Notes: a model not told the origin generated them from the sequence alone. 64,000 nucleotides of DNA from Helicobacter sp. 'house sparrow 1' (GCF_900199585.1 NZ_FZQY01000004.1:372001-436000), one strand, 5' to 3'; numbered from the stretch's first letter, positions 36,055 through 44,748 are shown. A program made the numbers and translations.

Positions 36055-36895
36055 AGAAAAATTACTTTTTCAAGTAGTGGAAGTTGCAATAAAAGCGGGT
36101 AGAGAGATCATGTCATTTTATGGCAGTAATGTTTTTGAATATAAAGAGGATTTAAGCCCTGTTACACAAGCAGATAAGGTAGCAAATGAGGTTATTATCA
36201 AGGAATTGGGGAAGTTTAGTCATGATCCCATTTGTTCTGAAGAATCTATTTTGCCATATGAAAAGAGAAGCCAATTAGAGAGCTACTGGCTTGTAGATCC
36301 ATTGGATGGAACCAAGGATTTTTTGGCACAAAATGGAAGTTTTGCGGTAAATATTGCTTTAATTCATCATAATAGACCTATTTTAGGGGTGATATATGCT
36401 CCTAGTAAAGATATTGCTTATATTGGGCTAAAACAATATGGAGCCTATAAGATTAAAGAGTGCCAAAAAAAGAATATTGAGAGGTTGCAAAATACTAAAA
36501 TAGCACTACCAGAAGCAATGGATTTAAAATTTATTGCTTGTGGTTCTATCCATCATGATTCCCAAGATACCAAAGACTTTTTTCAATATTATGGGCTAGA
36601 AATGCTAAAGATAGGGAGTGCATTAAAATTTTGTGCACTAGCAGAGGGTAGTGCAGATCTTTATCCAAGATTTGTAGGAACCAAAGAATGGGATGTAGCT
36701 GCTGGAGATATTATCTTGCAGGAAGCAGGGGGAATGATCTTAGATGCTACAACAAAACAACCTCTAGAATATAATAAAAAAAGCTTGAAAAATAATAACT
36801 TTATTGCATTTGGGAAAAGAGTTTTAGATGGCAATGAAGAGCTACTAGAGAGGATTTATACAGATTTCAAGGGAAATTTAGGTTTTTTTTGTTAG
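36047..36895 (+). CDS. cysQ: CysQ-like 3'(2'),5'-bisphosphate nucleotidase
   Basis: This 282-residue inositol-monophosphatase-fold protein has the CysQ-type start of the active site (SPVTQAD), the metal motif DPLDGT at 84-89 and a second motif WDVAAGD near 217. CysQ removes the 3'-phosphate from pAp or PAPS. It overlaps the cytidylyltransferase gene by eight bases. I infer that it cleans up cytidine 3',5'-bisphosphate left by phosphoramidate transfer, since the donor carries a 3'-phosphate. Ordinary pAp turnover is the alternative. Confidence 0.78.
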   Translation: MIEEKLLFQVVEVAIKAGREIMSFYGSNVFEYKEDLSPVTQADKVANEVIIKELGKFSHDPICSEESILPYEKRSQLESYWLVDPLDGTKDFLAQNGSFAVNIALIHHNRPILGVIYAPSKDIAYIGLKQYGAYKIKECQKKNIERLQNTKIALPEAMDLKFIACGSIHHDSQDTKDFFQYYGLEMLKIGSALKFCALAEGSADLYPRFVGTKEWDVAAGDIILQEAGGMILDATTKQPLEYNKKSLKNNNFIAFGKRVLDGNEELLERIYTDFKGNLGFFC

Positions 36896-36930
36896 AGTAG
36901 CCCAGTGAAGAGTAAGCATTAGGATTGTAT

Positions 36931-38703
36931 ATGAATTTTAGTTTTCCACTAGATTATAAAATGATTTCAAGAAAGAAGCGTTCTTTAAAAAAGGGGCTCA
37001 TAGAAAAATCTTCAAAACAAGAATGCTTAGAAAAAAATATTGCAATTTTAGGGGGATCTAGCACAGCAGAAATTAAAGACTTTTTGGAGATTTTTTTATT
37101 AAGCCTAGGAATCAAAGCTAATTTTTATGAGTCTGATTACAATAGGTATTATGAAGATGCACTTTTTGGGACAGAATTATTAGAAAATTTTAAGCCAGAT
37201 TTGATTTATATACATACAAGCATTGTGAATCTAAAAGCACCATCAAATTATGCAAAAGATGGCACTAAGGCTTTGCAAGAAGTTTTAGAAAAATTTGAGA
37301 GTATATGGAAAGCTTTAGAGCGATTTAATTGCGGAATTATTCAAAATAATTTTGAATTGCCTATGACTAGATTATTTGGTAATTTTGATGCCCTGCAAGG
37401 TAGAGTAAGACTTGTTAGAGAGTTAAATACCTTGCTAGCTGAAAGGATTTCAAAGTCATCTAAGATATATCTTCATGATATTGCTTATCTAAGCTCAATG
37501 ATGGGGCTAGATAGATATTTTGATAAAAGTTTATATTATCAAGCAAAATATGCAATGAGTATGGAGGGAATGATAGAGCTATCTTTTAGCCTTGCTCATC
37601 TGATTGCAGCAATCTTTGGAAAGAGTAAAAAAGGATTGGTGCTTGATTTGGACAATACTCTTTGGGGAGGAGTGATTGGTGATGATGGAATTAATGGAAT
37701 TGTGATAGGTGATGAAAGTTCCCTAGGGGAAGCATATAGCGCTTTTCAAGAATATATTCTTGAATTAAAGCAAAGAGGAGTAATTTTATCTGTATGTTCA
37801 AAGAATGAAGTGAGTAATGCTAAGGAGGGATTGGCACATCCAAGAAGTATTTTAAAATTTGATGACTTTGCTTGCTTTATGGCAAATTGGGAAATGAAAT
37901 CTCTAAATATTAAGCAGATCGCACAAACTCTAAATATAGGCGAGGATAGCTTAGTATTTATTGATGATAACCCTGTTGAAAGAGAAGTAGTAAGGACAAA
38001 TCTTCCTCTTGTAAGCGTTCCTGATGTTGGGGATAATGTAGTAGATTTTATTACACATATTGATCGGAATTATTTTTTTGAGACTATCCAATTTTCACAA
38101 GATGATGCGCTTAGGGGTGAATATTATTTGCAAAATATGCAGCGTCAAAAAGAAGTAAGTAACTTTTCATCCTATGAGGATTTTTTGAAATCTTTACAAA
38201 TGCAAGCAGAGATTTTAGAGTTTAGTCCTATCTATTTGGAGAGAATTACTCAACTTATCAATAAAACCAATCAGTTTAATTGCACAACAAAGCGCTATGA
38301 TTTTGCGGCTGTGGAGTCAATGAGTAAGAATCAAGATTACATCACACTTTATGGGAGATTGATTGATAAGTATGGTGATAATGGATTGATTGCCATTAGT
38401 ATAGGGAGAATTGAATCAGAGATTTGTCATTTGGATTTGTGGCTTATGAGTTGTAGGGTTTTGAAGCGAAATATGGAATATGCAATGCTAGATGAATTTG
38501 TTGCTCTAGCAAAAAAGAAGGGGGTGAAAAAATTACGAGGATATTATATAAAGAGTGCAAAAAATCAGATGGTTTCCAAGCTCTATGAGGATTTTGGTTT
38601 TTCTCTTGTTGAAAAGATTGATGATGATAGTATTTGGGAGCTTGAAATTACAAATTACCAAAATAAAAATTTTATTATAGGAGTAAATGATGCAAACAAA
38701 TGA
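36931..38703 (+). CDS. FkbH-like HAD-family enzyme (glyceryl-ACP loading)
   Basis: This 590-residue protein has an N-terminal domain of about 200 residues, a HAD phosphatase core with LVLDLDNTLWGGVIGDDG (Asp-239 and Asp-241) and a C-terminal acyltransferase-like domain (LDLWLMSCRVLKRNMEYAML). This is the FkbH layout. FkbH enzymes dephosphorylate 1,3-bisphosphoglycerate and load a glyceryl group on an acyl carrier protein. An ACP gene overlaps its end, which supports that role. The ATG at 36931 is chosen; AGGA lies six bases upstream. Confidence 0.8.
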   Translation: MNFSFPLDYKMISRKKRSLKKGLIEKSSKQECLEKNIAILGGSSTAEIKDFLEIFLLSLGIKANFYESDYNRYYEDALFGTELLENFKPDLIYIHTSIVNLKAPSNYAKDGTKALQEVLEKFESIWKALERFNCGIIQNNFELPMTRLFGNFDALQGRVRLVRELNTLLAERISKSSKIYLHDIAYLSSMMGLDRYFDKSLYYQAKYAMSMEGMIELSFSLAHLIAAIFGKSKKGLVLDLDNTLWGGVIGDDGINGIVIGDESSLGEAYSAFQEYILELKQRGVILSVCSKNEVSNAKEGLAHPRSILKFDDFACFMANWEMKSLNIKQIAQTLNIGEDSLVFIDDNPVEREVVRTNLPLVSVPDVGDNVVDFITHIDRNYFFETIQFSQDDALRGEYYLQNMQRQKEVSNFSSYEDFLKSLQMQAEILEFSPIYLERITQLINKTNQFNCTTKRYDFAAVESMSKNQDYITLYGRLIDKYGDNGLIAISIGRIESEICHLDLWLMSCRVLKRNMEYAMLDEFVALAKKKGVKKLRGYYIKSAKNQMVSKLYEDFGFSLVEKIDDDSIWELEITNYQNKNFIIGVNDANK

Positions 38704-38929
38704 AATTAAAGAAAGATTACAAGAAATTTTTAGAGATATTTTTGATGATGAAAATTTGGAGATTAGCGAAGCCACTACAGCAAATGATATCGAGGAGTGG
38801 GATTCTTTAATGCATATTAGCTTAGTAAGTAGTATTGAAAAAGAGTTTAAAATAAGATTTGCATTAGGAGAATTACAAGATCTTAAAAATGTGGGTGATA
38901 TGATTGCTCTTATTGAGGCAAAGGTATGA
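38687..38929 (+). CDS. Acyl carrier protein
   Basis: This acidic protein of 80 residues has the phosphopantetheine site in EEWDSLMHI (Ser-40) and the usual four-helix length. The gene overlaps the end of the FkbH-like gene by 17 bases and the next methyltransferase gene by four. It is therefore probably a dedicated carrier for the acyl group made in this cluster, separate from the fatty-acid AcpP. Two adjacent ATG codons are possible starts (38687 and 38690). Confidence 0.88.
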   Translation: MMQTNEIKERLQEIFRDIFDDENLEISEATTANDIEEWDSLMHISLVSSIEKEFKIRFALGELQDLKNVGDMIALIEAKV

Positions 38930-39838
38930 TTGAACATTTTTTTAAGATAATAGAAGAAAAACACCCCATCCATTCAAAACATCTTAAATCCCTTACATTT
39001 TCACAAAAGGATATAAGAGATTTTGAGAAGTTATTATCCTATTATCAAGAGAAGATGGGACTAGATATTAAAGAGCAAGCAGAGTGCTATTTAATGTTTT
39101 TAAATAAGAATTTAGAGGAAACAAAATTTTTTCTAGAGAATCATCGCTACCGCTATAGCACTTTTGAGGAAGTAAAAGATCAGGTTTATTTCAATGAAAG
39201 CTATATGCAAAAATATATGATAGGTTTATCCATTTCTTCCTACACTTGGAGTGCTCATATTAACACTAGAGTTTTTTTTACCAATTATTTAGAAAAGATG
39301 CAATCTTTGTTAGATGCAAAATATCTTGAGGTGGGTCCTGGTCATGGAGAATATTTTTTAAAAGCAATTGAAGCAGGAATTTTTGATACCCATACTGGTA
39401 TTGATATCTCACCAACAAGCTGTAGAATGACACGAGATATTATAGATTTTAACTTCAAAGATCATGTGAAAGCAAATTTTATATGTGGGGATTTTTTGAC
39501 ATTTGAGTCTCAAGAAAAATATGACTTGATCGTGATGGGAGAAGTGCTAGAGCATGTAGAAAAGCCTAAAGAATTTTTAAAAAAAGCTGGTAGTTTATTA
39601 AAAGATACAGGGGGGGGGGGGAAGACTTTTTGTGACAATACCTATTAATGCTCCTGATATTGATCATATTTTCCTATTTTCATCACCAGATGATATACAT
39701 CAGGTAGTTAAGCAATCAGGACTTAAGATAGTAGAAGAGGCATATTTTGCTGCAAATAATTATGATTTAAAAAAGGCATTAGAAAGAAAATTTCCAGTTT
39801 TAATGGTTGGAATATTGGAGAAAAATGAAAGAATATAG
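38926..39838 (+). CDS. Phase-variable methyltransferase, out of frame at a poly-G tract
   Basis: The first frame (38926-39648) encodes a class I methyltransferase with motif I YLEVGPGHG at residues 133-141 and the later motif VMGEVLEHVEKP. At a 12-G run the frame reads GGGGKTF and then soon stops. The frame one base over continues as GRLFVTIPINAPDIDH and ends at 39838 after a natural C-terminus. Eleven or 14 G would join both parts into a 303-residue protein, so the gene is off in this copy. It may methylate the carrier-bound acyl group or a sugar. Confidence 0.82.
39610..39621 (+). repeat. Poly-G tract of 12 (contingency locus)
   Basis: Twelve consecutive G lie inside the methyltransferase coding region. 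Slipped-strand mispairing at such tracts is the common switch mechanism in Campylobacter and Helicobacter. The downstream frame is open only if the tract has 11 or 14 G. The length reported here could also be affected by sequencing error. Confidence 0.93.
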
Positions 39839-40213
39839 GATTGAAGATTTATTTATCGGTATGCAAGAAAGCTTTGAAGTAGTATTAGAGGAAAAACATA
39901 TGAATTTATTTGCAGAGATTTCTGGAGATACAAACCCTCTGCATACCCAGGTAGAATATGCAAAGAGTCAAGGATTTGTAGACAAAGTGACTTATGGATT
40001 GCTGACAACTAGTTTTTATTCTAGGCTTGCAGGAATGTATTTACCGGGTAAATATTGCTTATTGCATGGGATTTAAGTTATTGGTATGTGGTGAGGTAAG
40101 CTATATCAATGAAGCTTAGAAACAGGTAGAATTAAAGGCTTGTATTTTTAGAGAAGAAGTAGGGGGGGGGGAATAAGGTTTCAAAAGCAAAAATTAAATT
40201 AGGTGTATTGTGA
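39825..40213 (+). pseudogene. MaoC-like dehydratase, disrupted
   Basis: The first 83 codons (to a TAA at 40074-40076) encode a MaoC/hot-dog domain with GDTNPLHTQVEYA and VTYGLLTTSFYSRLAG, which are typical of (R)-hydratases. The rest of the domain is still visible in other frames. LLVCGEVSYINEA is followed by an in-frame TAG and then KQVELKACIFREEVGGG up to a 10-G run, and NKVSKAKIKLGVL follows in yet another frame, ending at a TGA at 40211-40213. So an out-of-frame deletion, a nonsense codon and the G-tract all break it. Its start overlaps the methyltransferase by 14 bases. Confidence 0.8.
40162..40171 (+). repeat. Poly-G tract of 10 in the MaoC remnant
   Basis: Ten consecutive G lie near the 3' end of the MaoC-like gene. 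Nine or 12 G would keep EEVGGG in frame with NKVSKAKIKLG. Because other lesions already break this gene, the tract cannot restore it alone. It shows that the gene was once a second phase-variable locus. Confidence 0.9.
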
Positions 40214-40214
40214 G

Positions 40215-40928
40215 ATGGATAGAGATATAGTTTTAGTTTTAGGAGCAAGTTCTGATATTGGGAGAGATCTGATAGAAGATCTTAAGAAAGAGGCATTGGT
40301 AATTGCACATTTTAATACAGGGGTTATAAAAGAAGAAGATGGGATCATCCCCTTGCATTGTGAATTAGGGAATGTGGAATCTATAGAGAATTTTATCTGT
40401 AAGATTTTAGAGATTGGTATTCCTAATAAAATTGTTTTTCTGGCTTCTCCTAAGATTGAAAATATAAGATTTAAGGATTTTGATTTGGATTTATTCCATT
40501 CTCATTTTAATATTGGTTTGAGATCTATTTTTATGATTTTAAAAGAGCTTTTGCCTAAGATGATTAAAAATAAAGAAAAAAGAAAAAAAGTTGTCTTTAT
40601 GCTCTCAAGCTGTGTTGTAGGTATGCCACCCATGGCATTAAGTGTTTATGTAAGTTTAAAATATGCAATCTTAGGATTGATGCGATCCCTTGTTAGTGAA
40701 TATAGGAATTATAATATCCAATTTAATGCACTCTCACCCTCAATGATAGAAACTAAATTCTTAGAAGGTATAGATTCTAGAATTGTTGAGCTCAATGCAA
40801 TCAACCATCCTTTAAAAAGGAATGCAAAGACTAAAGATGTTATTCCAGTGATTAAAATGCTTCTAGGAGAAGAAAGCGATTATATCAATGGGGTGAATAT
40901 TCCTATCACTGGAGGGGAAAATTTCTAA
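40215..40928 (+). CDS. Short-chain dehydrogenase/reductase, FabG-like
   Basis: This 237-residue SDR has the NAD(P) motif GASSDIG at residues 10-16, the structural LASPK strand end and the catalytic Tyr-145 and Lys-149 in YVSLK. The C-terminus has the usual NGVNIPITGGENF form. Next to an ACP and a MaoC-type gene, the likely role is reduction of a 3-oxoacyl-ACP or a sugar intermediate. The ATG at 40215 follows the remnant MaoC stop by one base; an upstream GTG at 40203 is possible. The end overlaps the MBOAT start. Confidence 0.82.
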   Translation: MDRDIVLVLGASSDIGRDLIEDLKKEALVIAHFNTGVIKEEDGIIPLHCELGNVESIENFICKILEIGIPNKIVFLASPKIENIRFKDFDLDLFHSHFNIGLRSIFMILKELLPKMIKNKEKRKKVVFMLSSCVVGMPPMALSVYVSLKYAILGLMRSLVSEYRNYNIQFNALSPSMIETKFLEGIDSRIVELNAINHPLKRNAKTKDVIPVIKMLLGEESDYINGVNIPITGGENF

Positions 40929-42367
40929 TGATTTTTAGCTCTCTTGAATTTATGTTTGTCTTTTTGCCTATTGTTTTTGGGATATATTATCTCTGTAATT
41001 ATAAAAATTGCTTTAGAGCCTCTAGGATTTTTTTGGTTCTAGCAAGCTTGTTTTTTTATTCTTATTGGAATGTTGTTTATTTGCCACTCTTATTAGGATC
41101 CATTTTATTTAACTACACAGTTTCTATTTTCATATGCAGGTTTAGAAAAATATCAAAAATCCTCTTTATATTTGCCTTGATTGTGAATATTGGATTGCTT
41201 TGTTATTTTAAATATATGGACTTTTTTATAGAGAATCTCAATTTTGTCTTTGGGACAAATTTTAATTTGTTGCATATCATTCTTCCACTTGGAATTTCTT
41301 TTTTTACAATCACTCAAATTGCATATTTGGTAGATTGTTATGAGGGCTTAGTTGAAGAGCGCAATCTAGTGAATTACACATTGTTTGTAACTTTCTTTCC
41401 ACATCTTATTGCTGGACCCATTCTTCACCATAAGCAAATGATGCCACAGTTTGCAGATAATAAGAAAAAAAGACTAAATTTTGAAAATATTGCAAAGGGA
41501 ATCTTTATCTTTTCTCTGGGATTATTTAAAAAAGTCATCATTGCTGATACATTCTCACAATGGGCTAATGCGGGATTTAATATAGTAGATAATGGTGGAG
41601 TATTAAACTTTTTTGAAGCTTGGGTAACTCTTTTATCTTATGCCCTTCAGCTTTATTTTGATTTTAGTGGTTATTGTGATATGGCAATTGGACTAGGGTT
41701 ATTATTTAATATCAATTTACCAGTTAATTTTAATTCCCCTTTTAAGGCAACCAACATCATTGATTTTTGGAAGAGATGGCATATCTCTTTAACCAATTTT
41801 ATTACAACCTATATTTATACACCCATTATTAGAACCTTTAGGAAAGCTAGTTTTGGTGTAATTTTATATTCTACATTTGTTACTTTTGTGATTGCAGGTG
41901 TTTGGCATGGATCTGGATGGAACTTCTTTATTTTTGGCTGTATTCATGGAATTGCTTTAGTAATTAATCATTTTTGGCAAAAAAGGATAAAAATTAAAAT
42001 GCTTAAGCCCTTAGGATGGTTGCTTATGATGTTTACCATTCTTATTGCTTGGGTATTTTTTAGAGCGGAAAGTTTTCAGGGTGCATTAAACTTATTGCGC
42101 TCTTTATTGGGGATTTCTTGGGTAAGTCTTCCTGAAGGAAAACATCTCATTCCCTCTTTATTGCGTAACATCAATGGAAGTGAATTTACTATAGCAATGC
42201 TAATCATAGGATTTATGATGTGCCTATGCTTTAAAAATAGCATTGAAAAAATGCAAGCATTAAAGACTGATTTAAAAACAGCTCTTTTTACAGCCTTTTT
42301 GCTTGCAGTTGGAATCTTGGGCTGTGTTGGGGTGAGATATCAAGAATTCATTTATTTTAATTTTTAG
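40928..42367 (+). CDS. MBOAT-family membrane O-acyltransferase
   Basis: This 479-residue polytopic protein has about ten membrane helices. MBOAT marks are FPHLIAGPILHH, LQLYFDFSGYCDMAIG, NFNSPFKATNIIDFWKRWH and the catalytic His-327 in GVWHGSGW. It resembles DltB/AlgI, which move acyl groups across the membrane to a polysaccharide. With an ACP gene upstream and a membrane-anchored SGNH-type gene downstream, it probably acylates a surface glycan. The acyl group and the acceptor are not known. Confidence 0.9.
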   Translation: MIFSSLEFMFVFLPIVFGIYYLCNYKNCFRASRIFLVLASLFFYSYWNVVYLPLLLGSILFNYTVSIFICRFRKISKILFIFALIVNIGLLCYFKYMDFFIENLNFVFGTNFNLLHIILPLGISFFTITQIAYLVDCYEGLVEERNLVNYTLFVTFFPHLIAGPILHHKQMMPQFADNKKKRLNFENIAKGIFIFSLGLFKKVIIADTFSQWANAGFNIVDNGGVLNFFEAWVTLLSYALQLYFDFSGYCDMAIGLGLLFNINLPVNFNSPFKATNIIDFWKRWHISLTNFITTYIYTPIIRTFRKASFGVILYSTFVTFVIAGVWHGSGWNFFIFGCIHGIALVINHFWQKRIKIKMLKPLGWLLMMFTILIAWVFFRAESFQGALNLLRSLLGISWVSLPEGKHLIPSLLRNINGSEFTIAMLIIGFMMCLCFKNSIEKMQALKTDLKTALFTAFLLAVGILGCVGVRYQEFIYFNF

Positions 42368-42375
42368 GTTTGATA

Positions 42376-43473
42376 ATGCAAAACTATAAAAGATTTAGTA
42401 TTTTTGTGTTAGGTCTTAGCGGTATCTTTATAGGGATAGTATGCTTTTGGCTTTTTCTCTATGATCCCCTGCAGGTTTTTCATAAGCCCTATTTTAGAAA
42501 GACTACTTTTTCTAAAGATATGCGTCTACAAGATAAAGGGATTATCAAGCATTATGATTTTGATTCTTTTATTATTGGAGATTCGGCAACTCAAAATATT
42601 CCTGCAATGTATACACAATATAAACTTGGAGATAAGTGGGTAAATATCACACCCGTAGGATCAGGGTTTTATGAAAAATACATCATATTGAAGTATCTCT
42701 TTGTAACAAAAGAGCCAAAAAATATAATCTATGGACTTAATGTCAGCTTGGCCAAAGAGGGGCAAGATGATGTGAGAAGCTACAGCTTTTTATATGATAA
42801 AAATCCATTTAATGATATAAAGGTTTATTTGAATCGAAAATTTATTGGCTGTGCTCTTGTATTTTCTAAATCAAAAAAATGTGTAGGTTATGAGGATTTG
42901 GAGAATCTTACTCACTGGATGGATGATCCTCATACTCTAACAAGGCTAGGACAATATAACAACTGGTTTGCTAATGAGGCTGAAAGACAGGAAGAGATTG
43001 CTAGATTAAAGCGAGTGCGAAATAAGACCTTTAGCTTTACTTCTAAGAATTTTAATGTGGAATCTTTTAAACAACATGTGCAAGATTATATTTTTTCTTT
43101 AGTAAAAGAGCATCCTCAAACAAAATTTTATTTTTTAATACCAATTTACCCCACTTATTTTTACAAAACCAGTAAAGAGGAATATATAACTAAATATTTT
43201 CAGATTTTAAAATGGTTTGTAGATGAGAGTGAAAAGTATACTAATGTTGTAATTTATGGTTTAAGTGATTTAGATTATGTAGATGACCTTTCAAACTACA
43301 AAGATCATGTGCACTATAGTATGGAAGCAAATGTAATGCAAATTGATAGTATCGCAGAGCATAAGCACATTATCAATACAAAAAATATAGATTCATTTCT
43401 CAAAACCATAGAAGATAAAACCAATCAATATAATGTCCAGCCATTGATAGATATTTTAATGGGCAAGAATTAG
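42376..43473 (+). CDS. Membrane-anchored SGNH-like protein, MBOAT partner
   Basis: This 365-residue protein has an N-terminal membrane anchor (about residues 7-29) and an extracytoplasmic domain. The motif IIGDSATQN has a GDS triad at residues 68-70, and HVHYSMEANVM near 325 may supply the His. This fits the DltD/AlgX-like partners of MBOAT acyltransferases. It follows the MBOAT gene by eight bases. The likely role is final transfer or editing of the acyl group. The ATG at 42376 is preferred over an upstream TTG. Confidence 0.72.
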   Translation: MQNYKRFSIFVLGLSGIFIGIVCFWLFLYDPLQVFHKPYFRKTTFSKDMRLQDKGIIKHYDFDSFIIGDSATQNIPAMYTQYKLGDKWVNITPVGSGFYEKYIILKYLFVTKEPKNIIYGLNVSLAKEGQDDVRSYSFLYDKNPFNDIKVYLNRKFIGCALVFSKSKKCVGYEDLENLTHWMDDPHTLTRLGQYNNWFANEAERQEEIARLKRVRNKTFSFTSKNFNVESFKQHVQDYIFSLVKEHPQTKFYFLIPIYPTYFYKTSKEEYITKYFQILKWFVDESEKYTNVVIYGLSDLDYVDDLSNYKDHVHYSMEANVMQIDSIAEHKHIINTKNIDSFLKTIEDKTNQYNVQPLIDILMGKN

Positions 43474-43492
43474 GTAGATTTGAGATAAAAAA

Positions 43493-43831
43493 CTATGGCG
43501 TTGTACTTTGTTTTAAGAAGAGATAAATCGCTTCAATTTCTTCGCCAGTAAGGTGATATTTTGGCATTACGCTTTTATCTTGCAGAGTTTTAATTTTAAA
43601 GGTTTGAAAATCAAGCTTTGTAATATCAGGTCCTCTTAATACCTTTTGTTTCCCTTTCTCTTTATAAATTGCAATTATTTTTCCCTCTCCTTTTTTTCCA
43701 TGACATTGGATGCATCCAATACCTCTTGGATTCTTGTAGAGCTCTTGACCATATTCTTCAGTTGTGATAAAACTCTCATCTTTACTATACATAAAAATAC
43801 ATAGCATCAACACTAGCCAAGCCTGTTTCAT
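43493..43831 (-). CDS. Small monohaem cytochrome c
   Basis: This 112-residue protein has a signal peptide (MKQAWLVLMLCIFMYS), one haem-binding CxxCH motif as CIQCH, and a Met in SVMPKYHLT, the probable sixth ligand. The C-terminal LTGEEIEAIYLFL helix is typical of class I cytochromes c. It is periplasmic and its redox partner is unknown. The ATG at 43831 gives the cleanest signal peptide. It points toward the island end and lies divergently from folD. Confidence 0.88.
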   Translation of the reverse strand: MKQAWLVLMLCIFMYSKDESFITTEEYGQELYKNPRGIGCIQCHGKKGEGKIIAIYKEKGKQKVLRGPDITKLDFQTFKIKTLQDKSVMPKYHLTGEEIEAIYLFLKQSTTP

Positions 43832-43867
43832 ACCCACCCTTTTATGTGCTTTTTAATTTGTTTGTAT

Positions 43868-43873
43868 TATAAT
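43868..43873 (+). promoter_or_regulatory. Candidate -10 box for the folD operon
   Basis: TATAAT lies 26 bases before the folD ATG in the divergent gap between the cytochrome c gene and folD. It is preceded by TGTAT. A TTAAGG ribosome binding site follows. Confidence 0.45.
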
Positions 43874-43899
43874 TAAAAATATTTTAATTAAGGTTGTAA

Positions 43900-44748
43900 A
43901 TGGTTATTTTAGATGGCAAAGCATTAGCAAAAACACAGGAAGAAGAGATTGTAAAGGAGGTTGAAGAACTACGCAAAGAATCCATTATCCCTACACTAGC
44001 TGTTATTTTAGTAGGCGATGATTCAGCAAGCGCATCCTATGTAAGTATGAAAGCAAAAGCATCGCATCGTGTGGGAATTAATTCTGTTGTGCAGACTTAT
44101 CACAAAAGTATTACTCAAGAGGAACTATTAAATGCAATTAGAGATCTTAATAATGATGATAGAATTGATGGTATTTTAGTGCAGTTACCTCTGCCATCTC
44201 ATATTAATACCCAAGATGTTTTAGAAGCTATTGATCCTAGTAAAGATGTTGATGGATTTCATCCTTATAATATGGGAAGAATGCATGCTGGAATTAAAAC
44301 ACTATTTCCGGCTACTCCAATGGGAGTGATGCAACTATTACATCATTATAAGATTAGTGTCCTTGGTAAGAATGTGGCAATTGTGGGGGCAAGTAATATT
44401 GTAGGCAAACCTCTTGCAGCATTAATGTTAAAAGAGGGTGCTACCGTTAGCATCTGCCATATCCATACGCAAGATATTTCTGTTTTTACAAAGATGGCAG
44501 ATATTGTTTGCGTGGGAGTTGGAAAGCCTAATCTAATTACAAGAGATATGGTGAAAGAGGGAGTTATTATTGTAGATATTGGGATTAGTAGATTGGAAAA
44601 TGGCAAGTTAGTGGGAGATGTGAGTGAGGATGTAGCATCAAAGAGTAGCTTTTTTACCCCTGTTCCTGGCGGTGTAGGTCCAATGACGATATCAGCATTA
44701 TTACAAAATACTATAACAGCATCAAAAATCAGAAAGAGGTTGCAATGA
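43900..44748 (+). CDS. folD: Methylenetetrahydrofolate dehydrogenase/cyclohydrolase
   Basis: This 282-residue bifunctional enzyme of one-carbon metabolism shows the substrate motif YVSMKAKASHRVGI, the DGILVQLPLPSHI region and the NADP loop GASNIVGKPL, with PVPGGVGPMT near the end. Length is normal. It starts the conserved folD-lepB block and its stop overlaps lepB. Confidence 0.97.
   Translation: MVILDGKALAKTQEEEIVKEVEELRKESIIPTLAVILVGDDSASASYVSMKAKASHRVGINSVVQTYHKSITQEELLNAIRDLNNDDRIDGILVQLPLPSHINTQDVLEAIDPSKDVDGFHPYNMGRMHAGIKTLFPATPMGVMQLLHHYKISVLGKNVAIVGASNIVGKPLAALMLKEGATVSICHIHTQDISVFTKMADIVCVGVGKPNLITRDMVKEGVIIVDIGISRLENGKLVGDVSEDVASKSSFFTPVPGGVGPMTISALLQNTITASKIRKRLQ

Noticed and set aside
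38926-39838. Programmed ribosomal frameshifting in the methyltransferase gene
   Set aside because: The frame break coincides with a 12-G homopolymer. Slippage at replication is the better explanation in this group, and a second G-tract lies close by.
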